The notes under the pieces are model-generated. The model was not told the DNA's origin. It saw only the letters and a program-made list of their open reading frames with translations, and made no database searches. Below are positions 5,931 to 13,480 of a stretch of DNA of 64,000 nt, in pieces; the first letter of the stretch is position 1; every line of letters begins with the position of its first letter. Made by a program: the position numbers and the translations under genes. The stretch spans positions 160,170 through 224,169 of the forward strand of contig JAGZSY010000018.1 of the NCBI GenBank assembly GCA_018380885.1, read 5' to 3'. The DNA comes from Enterocloster asparagiformis. Lineage in GTDB: Bacteria > Bacillota > Clostridia > Lachnospirales > Lachnospiraceae.

Positions 5931-8739
5931 TGCTTCCTCTGCCTCCCGGTCCGTAGAATTCCATGTTGTTCCACTTGAACTGCTCATGGCTCAGCGTGGA
6001 TTGCAGGCGCTTCTGCTGGGCCTGCACCTCCTGCTGGGCCTGGCTCTCCTCGGCGGCCTTCTTCGCCGCCTCGTCGTCCAGCTTTTTCTGCCATTCCTGG
6101 GCCGTGGGCAAGGTGGAGATGCGGTTGATCGCGGCGTCCAGACGGTTGGAAAGCTCCTGCTGCTGGGGATCGCCCGCTACCAGGGGCAGCTTGCTGATGG
6201 CATCCTGCACCAGCTGCTGGGCGTTCGTCTGCTGGTATTCCAGCTCCTCCACCGCAGTCAGGGCTTGCAGAAATTCGTTCTTGCGCGTCTGCTTTTCCAG
6301 CTCCTCCCGCCGTTTCTCAGCGTCCTTCTCCGCCTGCTCCTGGGCTTTGGCGGCATCCACCGCTTTCTGCTTCTCGTACATGATGATGGTGTCGCTCATC
6401 CCGGCGATGGTGGTCTCGAACTCGTCGTATTTTGTCTCGGTTCGCTCCAGCAGTCTGGCCCGCAGATCGCCGTCGTCCAGCAGCGGCAGCTTGGTGGTGA
6501 TGTTCTTGTAGCGCGTTTTCACATCGTATGTATCCTCCACCGTCTGGATGGTCTTGGCCTCGAACTCATTTACCATGGTATTCAGATCGTCGGTCAGCTT
6601 CTGCTGCTCCTTGTCGTGAAGGCTCTGCTCCGCCCGCAGCTGGGCCGTCGTGCTGAAATAATCCTCCACGCCTGTCTTTTCATCCGCTCTCAGCTCCACT
6701 GTTTCCGGCTGCTCCCAGTCCAGAGGCGGCAGATCCGTGTGAATCTTGTCCATGACATTTTTCCATATTTTTCCGGCATAGGTGCTGCCGTACACGCCGG
6801 GCATATCCCGGGGGATTTCATAGCCCACCCACACCGCGGTGGTGTAGTACCGGGTGTAGCCGCAGAACCAGGTGTCGCGGCTGGCGTTGGTGGTGCCGGT
6901 TTTGCCGGCTGCAGGCATGTCGTTTGCCAGGGAGAGGCCCCGGCCGGTGCCGTAGGGCGCTGTCATGGTCCCTTTCAGGATATCCGTCAGCATGAACACC
7001 GAATCCTCGCGGTAGACCTGCTTGGCGGACGGCGTCATGTCCTTTGTCAAATCCCCGTCGTGCTCATGTTCGATGCGCCGGATGCAGGTGCGGTCGTTGT
7101 AAACGCCGTTGTTGGCCAGGGTGCTGTAGCCCTTGGCCATGTCCACCACCCGGACGCCGTAGGTGAAGCCGCCGATGCTCAGGGAGGGCACGTCGTTGTC
7201 CACGTAGGACAGCTTCTGAAACTCCATCTGCCCAAGGTAGCCCAGGCCGTAATTGATCCCGATGTCCTCAAGAATCTGCCAGGCCACGGTGTTCAGGCTG
7301 CGGTTTAACGCCTCGCGCACAGGCACCGGACCGTAGTAGCTGCCGCCGCTGTTGGAGGGGCCGTCCTCCCATTTGTGGTCGTCCACAATCCGGGTGGGGT
7401 AGTATTCACCGGTGTCAAAGGCCGGTCCGTAGTCGATCAGCGGCTTGATGGTGCTTCCCGGCTGCCGGGCGCTCAAATAGGCGCGGTTGAACTGGTCCTC
7501 GCTGCCGCGGCCGCCCACAATGGCCACCACGTAGTTGGTGCGGTTGTCCACAATCACTCCGGCGCCCTGAAGGGCGTACTTGCCGTTGTCCTGCAGCTCC
7601 GTGTAGGAGGCCAGGCCGTCGTCCACGGAGGCCTGAAGCTCCGCCTGCAGGCCGCTGTCCAGGGAGGTGTAGATTTTAAAGCCGCCGGCCCGGATCAGAT
7701 CGGATTTCTCGCTGTAGGCCGCCTGGTATTTCTCCGTGTAGGCGTTGTAATCCGCCTTGTCTGCGTAGGTGTACTGGAAGGGGAAATTGTCCAGCTTCAT
7801 CAGCTCCAGGGCCGCGCAGTGGATGGCGTAGCTGCTCTGATAGTTTTCATCTGTGCCCTCGGTCTGGGACTGCACAATGGTGAACGGCGCATTGACAGCG
7901 GCCTGGTAATCCTCGTCCGAGAGCTCGCCGATCTCGTTCATGCTCTTTAACACGTCGTTGCGCTTCTCCCTGGAAGCCTGGGGGTGGGCCACCGGATCGT
8001 AGGCGGACGGGCTGTTGCTGATGCCGGCCAGGGTGGCCGCCTCATAGACGGTCAGATCCGCCGCCTCCTTGCCGAAGTAGTACCGGCTGGCCGCCTGGAC
8101 GCCGTAGCACCGGTGACCGTAGAAGTTGGTATTGCAGTAGAACTCCATGATATCCGCCTTGGAGTATTTCTTCTCGATCTCCGGGGCCAGCAGCATCTCC
8201 GCGATCTTGCGGGTGAAGGTCTGCTCCTGGGTCAGGTAGGTGTTTTTGATCACCTGCTGGGTGATGGTGCTGCCGCCCTGGGTCACCCTGCCGCCGTGCT
8301 TGACCAGGGCCAGGCCGGCCCGGAAGGTGGCGATCCAGTCCACCCCGGTATGGCTCTTGAAACGCCGGTCCTCCTGGGCGATGTAGGCGTTCTGCAAATT
8401 CAGGCTGATGTGCCCGATATCCACGTACTCGTAGTGGCCCGCGTTGATCAGGCCGATTTGATTTCCGTCCTTGTCGTATATGACGGTGTCCGACAGCATG
8501 GAAAAGTCCGTCCGGCTCATCTGAGCCAGCTTGTCGTAAGCGATCTCCCGGCACTGGTCCAGCTCAGGCTTTACCTTGGCGTACAGAATGGTGGCGGCGA
8601 TCACGGCGCAGATCAGGCCCACGGTGAGCAGGGTCATAAGCGCGCGCAGAAGCCATCCGAATATGCCAAGGATGCTGATGAGGAGATGCCACAGTGCCGT
8701 TACGGCGCGGACCAGGATACGCTTTAAAGTCTCAATCAT
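5920..8739 (-). CDS. Class A penicillin-binding protein (bifunctional transglycosylase/transpeptidase)
   Basis: This 939-residue enzyme polymerises and cross-links peptidoglycan on the outer face of the membrane. A cytoplasmic tail and one transmembrane segment occupy about residues 10-50. The GT51 domain carries EDRRFKSHTGVDW (about 100) and QGGSTITQQ. The transpeptidase domain has the catalytic serine in GSTIK (about 426), an SLN motif (about 480) and KTGT (about 611). After about residue 680 comes a 250-residue extension rich in Lys, Glu, Gln and Ala, a predicted coiled coil, which is longer than usual PBP1A tails. A GGCATGC/GCATGCC hairpin (8764-8792) lies in its leader. It is cotranscribed with the downstream membrane protein. 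Confidence 0.95.
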   Translation of the reverse strand: MIETLKRILVRAVTALWHLLISILGIFGWLLRALMTLLTVGLICAVIAATILYAKVKPELDQCREIAYDKLAQMSRTDFSMLSDTVIYDKDGNQIGLINAGHYEYVDIGHISLNLQNAYIAQEDRRFKSHTGVDWIATFRAGLALVKHGGRVTQGGSTITQQVIKNTYLTQEQTFTRKIAEMLLAPEIEKKYSKADIMEFYCNTNFYGHRCYGVQAASRYYFGKEAADLTVYEAATLAGISNSPSAYDPVAHPQASREKRNDVLKSMNEIGELSDEDYQAAVNAPFTIVQSQTEGTDENYQSSYAIHCAALELMKLDNFPFQYTYADKADYNAYTEKYQAAYSEKSDLIRAGGFKIYTSLDSGLQAELQASVDDGLASYTELQDNGKYALQGAGVIVDNRTNYVVAIVGGRGSEDQFNRAYLSARQPGSTIKPLIDYGPAFDTGEYYPTRIVDDHKWEDGPSNSGGSYYGPVPVREALNRSLNTVAWQILEDIGINYGLGYLGQMEFQKLSYVDNDVPSLSIGGFTYGVRVVDMAKGYSTLANNGVYNDRTCIRRIEHEHDGDLTKDMTPSAKQVYREDSVFMLTDILKGTMTAPYGTGRGLSLANDMPAAGKTGTTNASRDTWFCGYTRYYTTAVWVGYEIPRDMPGVYGSTYAGKIWKNVMDKIHTDLPPLDWEQPETVELRADEKTGVEDYFSTTAQLRAEQSLHDKEQQKLTDDLNTMVNEFEAKTIQTVEDTYDVKTRYKNITTKLPLLDDGDLRARLLERTETKYDEFETTIAGMSDTIIMYEKQKAVDAAKAQEQAEKDAEKRREELEKQTRKNEFLQALTAVEELEYQQTNAQQLVQDAISKLPLVAGDPQQQELSNRLDAAINRISTLPTAQEWQKKLDDEAAKKAAEESQAQQEVQAQQKRLQSTLSHEQFKWNNMEFYGPGGRGSNEE

Positions 8740-8879
8740 TTCCGTTTAATCCTCCGCAATTTGGGCATGCAGGAAAGTTTTTCCAGCATGCCGGGCTATA
8801 GCTATTATAAGACAAGATGTGGGAATTGGATAGTGAAAAAATGATGAAAAGCAGGTAAAAAGGGGGATTCAACCGCTTT

Positions 8880-9497
8880 TTAGGGCCTGTTTGTGAGAAA
8901 ATCCAGCAGATGCGGGTCGATGCCCATACTTTTTTCCTGCATCAAGGCAAAGGCTTCCAGCAGGCGGCGAATCTCGCTTTCCGAGGACGGGGCCAGGTGA
9001 TTGTCCAGCGTGACGGTGAGCACAATCAGCACAATCTGGGCGGTCTCCTCCGGGTAATCGCAGCAGATGGAGCCCTCGCCGATGCCCTGGCGGATGATGT
9101 CGGCTAAGATGGGCTTCAGCCGGGACACCAGGATGCGGATAAAGCGCTGGTGGATCAGGGCGCTCTGCTGCATCTCGTTGAAGGTGGCGCTCTGCTCCTG
9201 GCGCTTTAACTCCGAGGAGGAATCCAGGCAGGCGTGGAAAATAATTTCCAGTTTCTGGAACGCATCCATGCCCCCCGATGCCGCCAGCCTGCGGGCTTCC
9301 TCGATGGCCCTGGAGTAGGAACGCTCGATCACCGCCTCGATAATATCATTTTTTGAAGAAAAATAATAGTAAATACTTCCTTTTCCGATGCCCGCCTTTT
9401 GGGCAATATCACTGACTGAGATCGCCTGGGCTGAGGAACCGTTCATCAGCTCCTGCATGGCATCCAGGATCATCTCACGTTTATTATGATTTTGCAT
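8880..9497 (-). CDS. TetR family transcriptional regulator
   Basis: This 205-residue protein is a DNA-binding repressor with the classic N-terminal TetR helix-turn-helix, ISVSDIAQKAGIGKGSIYYYF (about residues 26-47), followed by an all-helical ligand/dimerisation domain. The ligand cannot be read from sequence; lipids or acyl derivatives are plausible given the neighbours. The gene is divergent from the NRPS-like cluster starting at 9701. The intergenic region holds two palindromic sites, 9564-9580 and 9607-9623, that overlap or flank the cluster promoter. It is therefore very likely the local repressor and perhaps autoregulatory. Confidence 0.9.
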   Translation of the reverse strand: MQNHNKREMILDAMQELMNGSSAQAISVSDIAQKAGIGKGSIYYYFSSKNDIIEAVIERSYSRAIEEARRLAASGGMDAFQKLEIIFHACLDSSSELKRQEQSATFNEMQQSALIHQRFIRILVSRLKPILADIIRQGIGEGSICCDYPEETAQIVLIVLTVTLDNHLAPSSESEIRRLLEAFALMQEKSMGIDPHLLDFLTNRP

Positions 9498-9563
9498 AAA
9501 AAATGCTCCCTTTTGTATTCAAAACTAGCCCCAGTATAACAGATATTGCGTGAAAAGACCACA

Positions 9564-9580
9564 CTTGACTGGCGGTCGAA
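9564..9580. promoter_or_regulatory. Probable TetR operator 1
   Basis: CTTGACTGGCGGTCGAA matches the perfect palindrome at 9607-9623 at 12 of 17 positions, its right half exactly. It covers the -35 box of the plus-strand promoter, so occupancy should block RNA polymerase. Confidence 0.6.
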
Positions 9581-9593
9581 AACGTGATAATGT
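9565..9593 (+). promoter_or_regulatory. Promoter of the NRPS-like cluster
   Basis: TTGACT (9565-9570), a 17-base spacer and TAATGT (9588-9593) form a good sigma-A promoter about 105 bases before the phosphopantetheinyl transferase start. It is flanked and overlapped by two TetR-type operators. Confidence 0.7.
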
Positions 9594-9606
9594 GATTTGG
9601 TAAATA

Positions 9607-9623
9607 TTCGACCAGCGGTCGAA
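9607..9623. promoter_or_regulatory. Probable TetR operator 2 (perfect palindrome)
   Basis: TTCGACCAGCGGTCGAA is a perfect palindrome with 7-bp arms and a 3-base centre. It lies just downstream of the expected transcription start, and its centre is 43 bp from operator 1, or about four helical turns. Confidence 0.75.
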
Positions 9624-9700
9624 AGGCGGGACTGCGGCGTGAGGCTTGCCGCAGCGCGGTGCTTACCCCATCGCCGGACTATGTCCCGGAAAGGAAAAAC

Positions 9701-10336
9701 ATGATCTATCTGACGACCTACACGCCCAGGGACCGCCTGACGGACCGGGAAACGGAACACCGTCTGGGCCGTCTGCTGCTGGACGCGGGGCTTTCGCGGG
9801 AGTACGGGCGTACCTGGGAGATACAGACTGGGGAGAACGGACGGCCCTGTATCGCGGAGGATGGCCGCATTGCGGCAGAGGGCAGGACCTTGGTGGATTT
9901 TAATATCAGCCACACCCGGGGACTGGTGGTCTGCGCCGTAAACAGCGGGCGGGTGGGCGTGGATGCCCAGATAATCCTTCCGCGCCGCGGCGGCGCGGTC
10001 CGACGGGCGCTGGCCCCGCGGGAGCAGGAGATGCTTGAACGCGCACGCCGGGAGCGGGGGGAGGCCGAGGCCGACGAGCTGTTTGCGCGGCTGTGGACGT
10101 TAAAGGAGAGCTATGTGAAGGCCACGGGAGCGGGGCTGTCCTTTCCGCTCAGCCGGGCGGTCTTTGAGCGCAGGGGCGGCGTCTGGCGGGGAAATACCCC
10201 GGGCTTTCGCTATCACCAGGCCAGGGTGTACGGGCGTTATATCGTAACCGTCTGTCTGGAGACGAGCGGGGCTAAGCAGGCCGCGGCAGATCAATATGAG
10301 AGGGGATTAGAGTATGACATTTCAGGAATTGTTTGA
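9701..10336 (+). CDS. Sfp-type 4'-phosphopantetheinyl transferase
   Basis: The 211-residue enzyme transfers the phosphopantetheine arm of coenzyme A to a carrier-protein serine. Diagnostic motifs are present: NISHTRGLVVCAV then GRVGVD (about residue 85, magnesium ligands) and WTLKESYVKATGAG (about 131, W-x3-KES-x3-K). GGAAAGGAAAAAC places a ribosome-binding site before the MIYLTTY start at 9701, which I prefer to an upstream start at 9659. It is the first gene of the cluster after the TetR-controlled promoter. Its natural substrate is very likely the carrier protein at 13148. The stop overlaps the next gene by 23 bases. Confidence 0.92.
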   Translation: MIYLTTYTPRDRLTDRETEHRLGRLLLDAGLSREYGRTWEIQTGENGRPCIAEDGRIAAEGRTLVDFNISHTRGLVVCAVNSGRVGVDAQIILPRRGGAVRRALAPREQEMLERARRERGEAEADELFARLWTLKESYVKATGAGLSFPLSRAVFERRGGVWRGNTPGFRYHQARVYGRYIVTVCLETSGAKQAAADQYERGLEYDISGIV

Positions 10337-10631
10337 GCAGGTAAAGGCAAAATTTATGGAGGCGGATGTCAGCGGAGTGAAGGAGCATCTGGCGTTCCAG
10401 TTTAACATCACCGGCCAGGCCGCGGGAACATTTTACGCGGAGGTGAAGGACGGGGCGCTCTATGTGGAGCCCTATGAATATTACGACCGGGATGCGGTGT
10501 TCACCTGCTCCGCAGAGACGTTAATCAAGCTGGCGGACCGGAAAATGGACCCTGTGGCAGCCTTTACCCTGGGCAGGCTTAAGGTGGACGGGAGCATCGA
10601 GAAGGCGCTGATGGTACAGAGGTTCTTGTAG
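10314..10631 (+). CDS. SCP2 sterol-carrier-like protein
   Basis: This 105-residue protein has the SCP2 fold pattern: an N-terminal amphipathic helix, a strand pair around LAFQFNITGQAAGTFYAEV, a YVEPYEYYDRDAVFTCSAETLIKLADRKMDPVAAFTLGRLKVDG segment and a C-terminal helix. SCP2 proteins bind lipids or fatty acyl-CoA in a hydrophobic cavity. It overlaps the phosphopantetheinyl transferase gene by 23 bases and sits inside the NRPS-like cluster. This suggests it carries a lipid substrate or product of that pathway, which is inference. GAGGGG precedes the ATG. Confidence 0.8.
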   Translation: MTFQELFEQVKAKFMEADVSGVKEHLAFQFNITGQAAGTFYAEVKDGALYVEPYEYYDRDAVFTCSAETLIKLADRKMDPVAAFTLGRLKVDGSIEKALMVQRFL

Positions 10632-10752
10632 GCCCCGGCCTTCGGGCCTCGGGTAACGCAGCGCTCGGGCGCCGCGGCTTTTGCGGAGCGGGCGGCGGCT
10701 GCCCTGCCGGGCGGACGGCAGCGGCCTCACGGGGCCGGAAAGGAGAATGACC

Positions 10753-11697
10753 ATGGGAATGGGAAAATGGATACTGGGAGCAGGCTTGGCGGGAACGGCG
10801 GCGGAATACGGGATCGCCGGATACTTTTTCCACCGGACGATGGTGCGGACCAACGCCAGCCGGCAGCGGACCCGGGATATGGCGGGAACGGACTGGGATC
10901 AATACATACCGGAAATACGGGAGAGCAAGGCGTGGGTGCAGAGACAGCCCCACAAGGACGTGTTCATCGAGTCGGAGGACCACCTGCTGCTCCACGCCAC
11001 CTATTTTCCTGGAAATGGTTCCGGCCGGGCCGCCATCTGCTTTCACGGCTACACCAGCGAGGGGCTCAACGATTTCTCCTCCATCGCCAGGTTTTATCTG
11101 GAGATGGGCTACCGTCTGCTGGTGGTGGATGAGCGGGCCCACGGGAGAAGCGAGGGAATCTACATCGGCTTCGGCTGCCTGGACCGCAGGGACGCCATGC
11201 TCTGGATCAGGGAGATGATCCGGCGCATGGGGGAGGACTGCCGGCTGGTGCTCCACGGCATCTCCATGGGCGGGGCAACAGCGTTAATGACCACGGGGCT
11301 GGACACGCCGCCCCAGGTGAGGGCCGTGATCTCCGACTGCGCCTTCACCTCGGCCTGGGAGGTGTTTTCCTCCGTGCTGCACAAAACCTACCATATGCCG
11401 GCATTCCCGGTGATGCAGATCGCGGACCGGATGACCCGCAAAAGCGCGGGCTACGGTCTGAACGAGTGCAACGCCAGGGAGGAGGTCAAAAAGGCCAGGG
11501 TGCCGATCCTGTTCATCCACGGGGAGGCGGACACCTTTGTGCCCTGCAGCATGGTCTACGAGCTGTACGACGCCTGCCGGTCGCCCAAGGAGCTGCTGGT
11601 GATTCCGGGGGCCGGACACGCGGAGGCATACTACAAGGACACTGCCGGGTATGAGGGAGCGATCAGGGCGTTTTTGAGCCGGGAGGAGTTGAAATGA
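10753..11697 (+). CDS. Membrane-anchored alpha/beta hydrolase
   Basis: The product (about 314 residues) has a single N-terminal hydrophobic segment (ILGAGLAGTAAEYGIAGYFF) and then a serine hydrolase domain. It shows the oxyanion-hole motif HGYTSEG, nucleophile elbow GISMGG (Ser about 170), a likely catalytic Asp in GEADTF (about 258) and a His in GAGHAEA (about 287). AAAGGAG sits 7 bases before the chosen ATG at 10753; upstream in-frame ATGs lack spacing. In this cluster it could act as a release thioesterase, acyltransferase or deacylase on the carrier-bound product. The substrate is unknown. The stop overlaps the next start (ATGATGA). Confidence 0.85.
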   Translation: MGMGKWILGAGLAGTAAEYGIAGYFFHRTMVRTNASRQRTRDMAGTDWDQYIPEIRESKAWVQRQPHKDVFIESEDHLLLHATYFPGNGSGRAAICFHGYTSEGLNDFSSIARFYLEMGYRLLVVDERAHGRSEGIYIGFGCLDRRDAMLWIREMIRRMGEDCRLVLHGISMGGATALMTTGLDTPPQVRAVISDCAFTSAWEVFSSVLHKTYHMPAFPVMQIADRMTRKSAGYGLNECNAREEVKKARVPILFIHGEADTFVPCSMVYELYDACRSPKELLVIPGAGHAEAYYKDTAGYEGAIRAFLSREELK

Positions 11698-13103
11698 TGA
11701 GGACCAGGAAGGGCTATCGGGTTTACCCGCTGACCGCAGCGCAGAAGCTGCATTTCTACTGTCTGAAATACTGTCCCAAAAAGCAGGTGCTAAACATCGG
11801 CTCCAGCCTGACCATCGAGCAGGACCTGGACCGGGAGGTGCTGGAGCAGTCCATCCGCCTGGCCTATGAGCGGTGCGAGGCCATGCGCCTGCGGTTCGCA
11901 CGGGATCAGGACGGCACGGTGTACCAGTACGTGGTGGACCGGGAGACCCGGGAGATCGGGCACTTTGATTTCACCGGCTGGCGCCCGGAGGATGCTGATA
12001 AAAAGCTGCGGGAGTGGACGGAAGTCCCCTTTGCCCGCTACGACTCCCCCATGAACCGGGTGGTGATGGTCAAGATGCCGGACGGCTTTATGGGACTTTA
12101 CATCGCGGTGGACCACATGACCATGGACGCCCAGTCGCTGATCGTATTTTTCAAAGACGTGATCGAGCTCTACTGCAACAAAAAATACGAGGGCCTGGAC
12201 TTTCCAAAAGATATGTCCTCCTATATAAAACAGCTGGAAAAGGACCTGGCCTACGAGGCGGGCGGCAGGACCTGCGACCGCGACAGGGCGTTTTTTGAAA
12301 AGCTGATCGCCTGCTCGGAACCGATTTTCACGGATATCTACGGCAGGAAAAAACTGGAAAATGAGCGGATGGAGAAGGGGGATCCGCTGCGCCGGGCCGC
12401 GGTGAACACCTCCGACAGCGTGGAGGCCAATATTGTCAACTTTCATCTGGAGGAGGAACCGTCCGGGCGCTTGCTGGAATTCTGCGAACAGAACGGAATT
12501 TCCATGGTATGCCTGCTGCTCATGGGGCTGCGCACCTTCCTGCAGAAGGAAAATGACGAGGACGACGTTTCCATCACCACCACCATCGCCCGCCGGGCAA
12601 CTTTGCTGGAAAAGCGCTCCGGCGGCAGCCGGATTCACTGCTTCCCCTTCCGCACCATTGTGCCGCGGCAGGACAGCTTCCTCGAGGGGCTATGCAAAAT
12701 CCGCGATGCCCAGAACCAGTATTTCCGCCATGCAAACTACAGCCCGTCGGAATACTATAATTACCGGAAGAACTACTACCATCTGGAGGACGGCCAGACC
12801 TACGAGTGCATGAGCCTGACCTACCAGCCTCTGACCATGAAGGGAAACGGCCCGGGCCTGGAGAAGCTGGGGGACATCCGCTACAAAACCGGGCGCTACT
12901 CCAACGGCGTGGCCGCCCACACCTTGTACCTGACGGTCAGCCACCGGGCCAGCGACAACGGGCTGGACTTCGGCTTTGAGTACCAGACCGGCGTGGTGAC
13001 GCCGGAGATGCTGGAATACATCTACTACTATTTATGCCGCATCATGTTCCGCGGGGTGGAGGATCCACAGCGGACCGTGGGCGAGATCATTGATATGGTT
13101 TGA
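11694..13103 (+). CDS. Stand-alone condensation-domain protein (NRPS C-like acyltransferase)
   Basis: This 469-residue protein fills the length of one NRPS condensation domain with no attached adenylation or carrier domain. The N-terminus YRVYPLTAAQKLHFY matches the C1 motif. The active-site motif is VDHMTMDAQS (about residue 138): the second, catalytic His and the Asp are kept, but the first His of HHxxxDG is Asp. LTIEQDLDREVLEQSI and CFPFRTIVPRQDSF fit C-domain segments. It probably forms an amide or ester between a carrier-bound acyl group and an acceptor. It overlaps the hydrolase gene by 4 bases and precedes the carrier protein. Confidence 0.85.
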   Translation: MMRTRKGYRVYPLTAAQKLHFYCLKYCPKKQVLNIGSSLTIEQDLDREVLEQSIRLAYERCEAMRLRFARDQDGTVYQYVVDRETREIGHFDFTGWRPEDADKKLREWTEVPFARYDSPMNRVVMVKMPDGFMGLYIAVDHMTMDAQSLIVFFKDVIELYCNKKYEGLDFPKDMSSYIKQLEKDLAYEAGGRTCDRDRAFFEKLIACSEPIFTDIYGRKKLENERMEKGDPLRRAAVNTSDSVEANIVNFHLEEEPSGRLLEFCEQNGISMVCLLLMGLRTFLQKENDEDDVSITTTIARRATLLEKRSGGSRIHCFPFRTIVPRQDSFLEGLCKIRDAQNQYFRHANYSPSEYYNYRKNYYHLEDGQTYECMSLTYQPLTMKGNGPGLEKLGDIRYKTGRYSNGVAAHTLYLTVSHRASDNGLDFGFEYQTGVVTPEMLEYIYYYLCRIMFRGVEDPQRTVGEIIDMV

Positions 13104-13147
13104 CCGGACGCTGGGCGCCAACGGTTTTTAGAAGGAGGAATTGTTTT

Positions 13148-13375
13148 ATGCTGGAAGAATTGAGAGAGATCATCTGCGAGTATGTGGACGTGGAACCGGA
13201 CCAGGTCACGGAGGAGGCACGGTTCGTGGAGGACCTGGGCTTTAACTCCTACGATTTCATGAGTATGGTCGGGGAAATCGAGGAGCGGTACGACGTAGAG
13301 GTGGAAGAGCGGGAAGTGATCAAGGTGAAAACGGTGGGCGACGCCATTCGGTATATCAAGTCGCTGGCGGAGTAG
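13148..13375 (+). CDS. Acyl carrier protein
   Basis: This 75-residue carrier protein starts at MLEELREIICEYV after GAAGGAGGAATTGTTTT, a strong ribosome-binding site. It has the four-helix acidic pattern and the phosphopantetheine site LGFNSYDFMSM with Ser34; the usual DSL is replaced by NSY. VEVEEREVIKVKTVGDAIRYI is a typical third/fourth-helix segment. It is distinct from a primary-metabolism ACP because it is encoded between condensation and AMP-ligase genes, alongside its own phosphopantetheinyl transferase. It likely carries the acyl intermediate of the cluster. Confidence 0.92.
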   Translation: MLEELREIICEYVDVEPDQVTEEARFVEDLGFNSYDFMSMVGEIEERYDVEVEEREVIKVKTVGDAIRYIKSLAE

Positions 13376-13480
13376 GAGCCGGCGGATAGAGGGCGGCGCA
13401 GGCCGGTTGGATACAACTGCGGCAGCGCTGGGAAACCGGCCGTTTAAACGGCCGCGCCCGGGCGAGGGAGGAGTCAGAAT

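Noticed and set aside
5884..8727. Several plus-strand frames across the penicillin-binding protein gene
   Set aside because: They are shadows of the minus-strand PBP, with low-complexity Leu/Val/Gly-rich products and no start signals.
9646..9903. Alternative frame overlapping the phosphopantetheinyl transferase
   Set aside because: The sequence has no motif and overlaps a gene with a complete set of family motifs.
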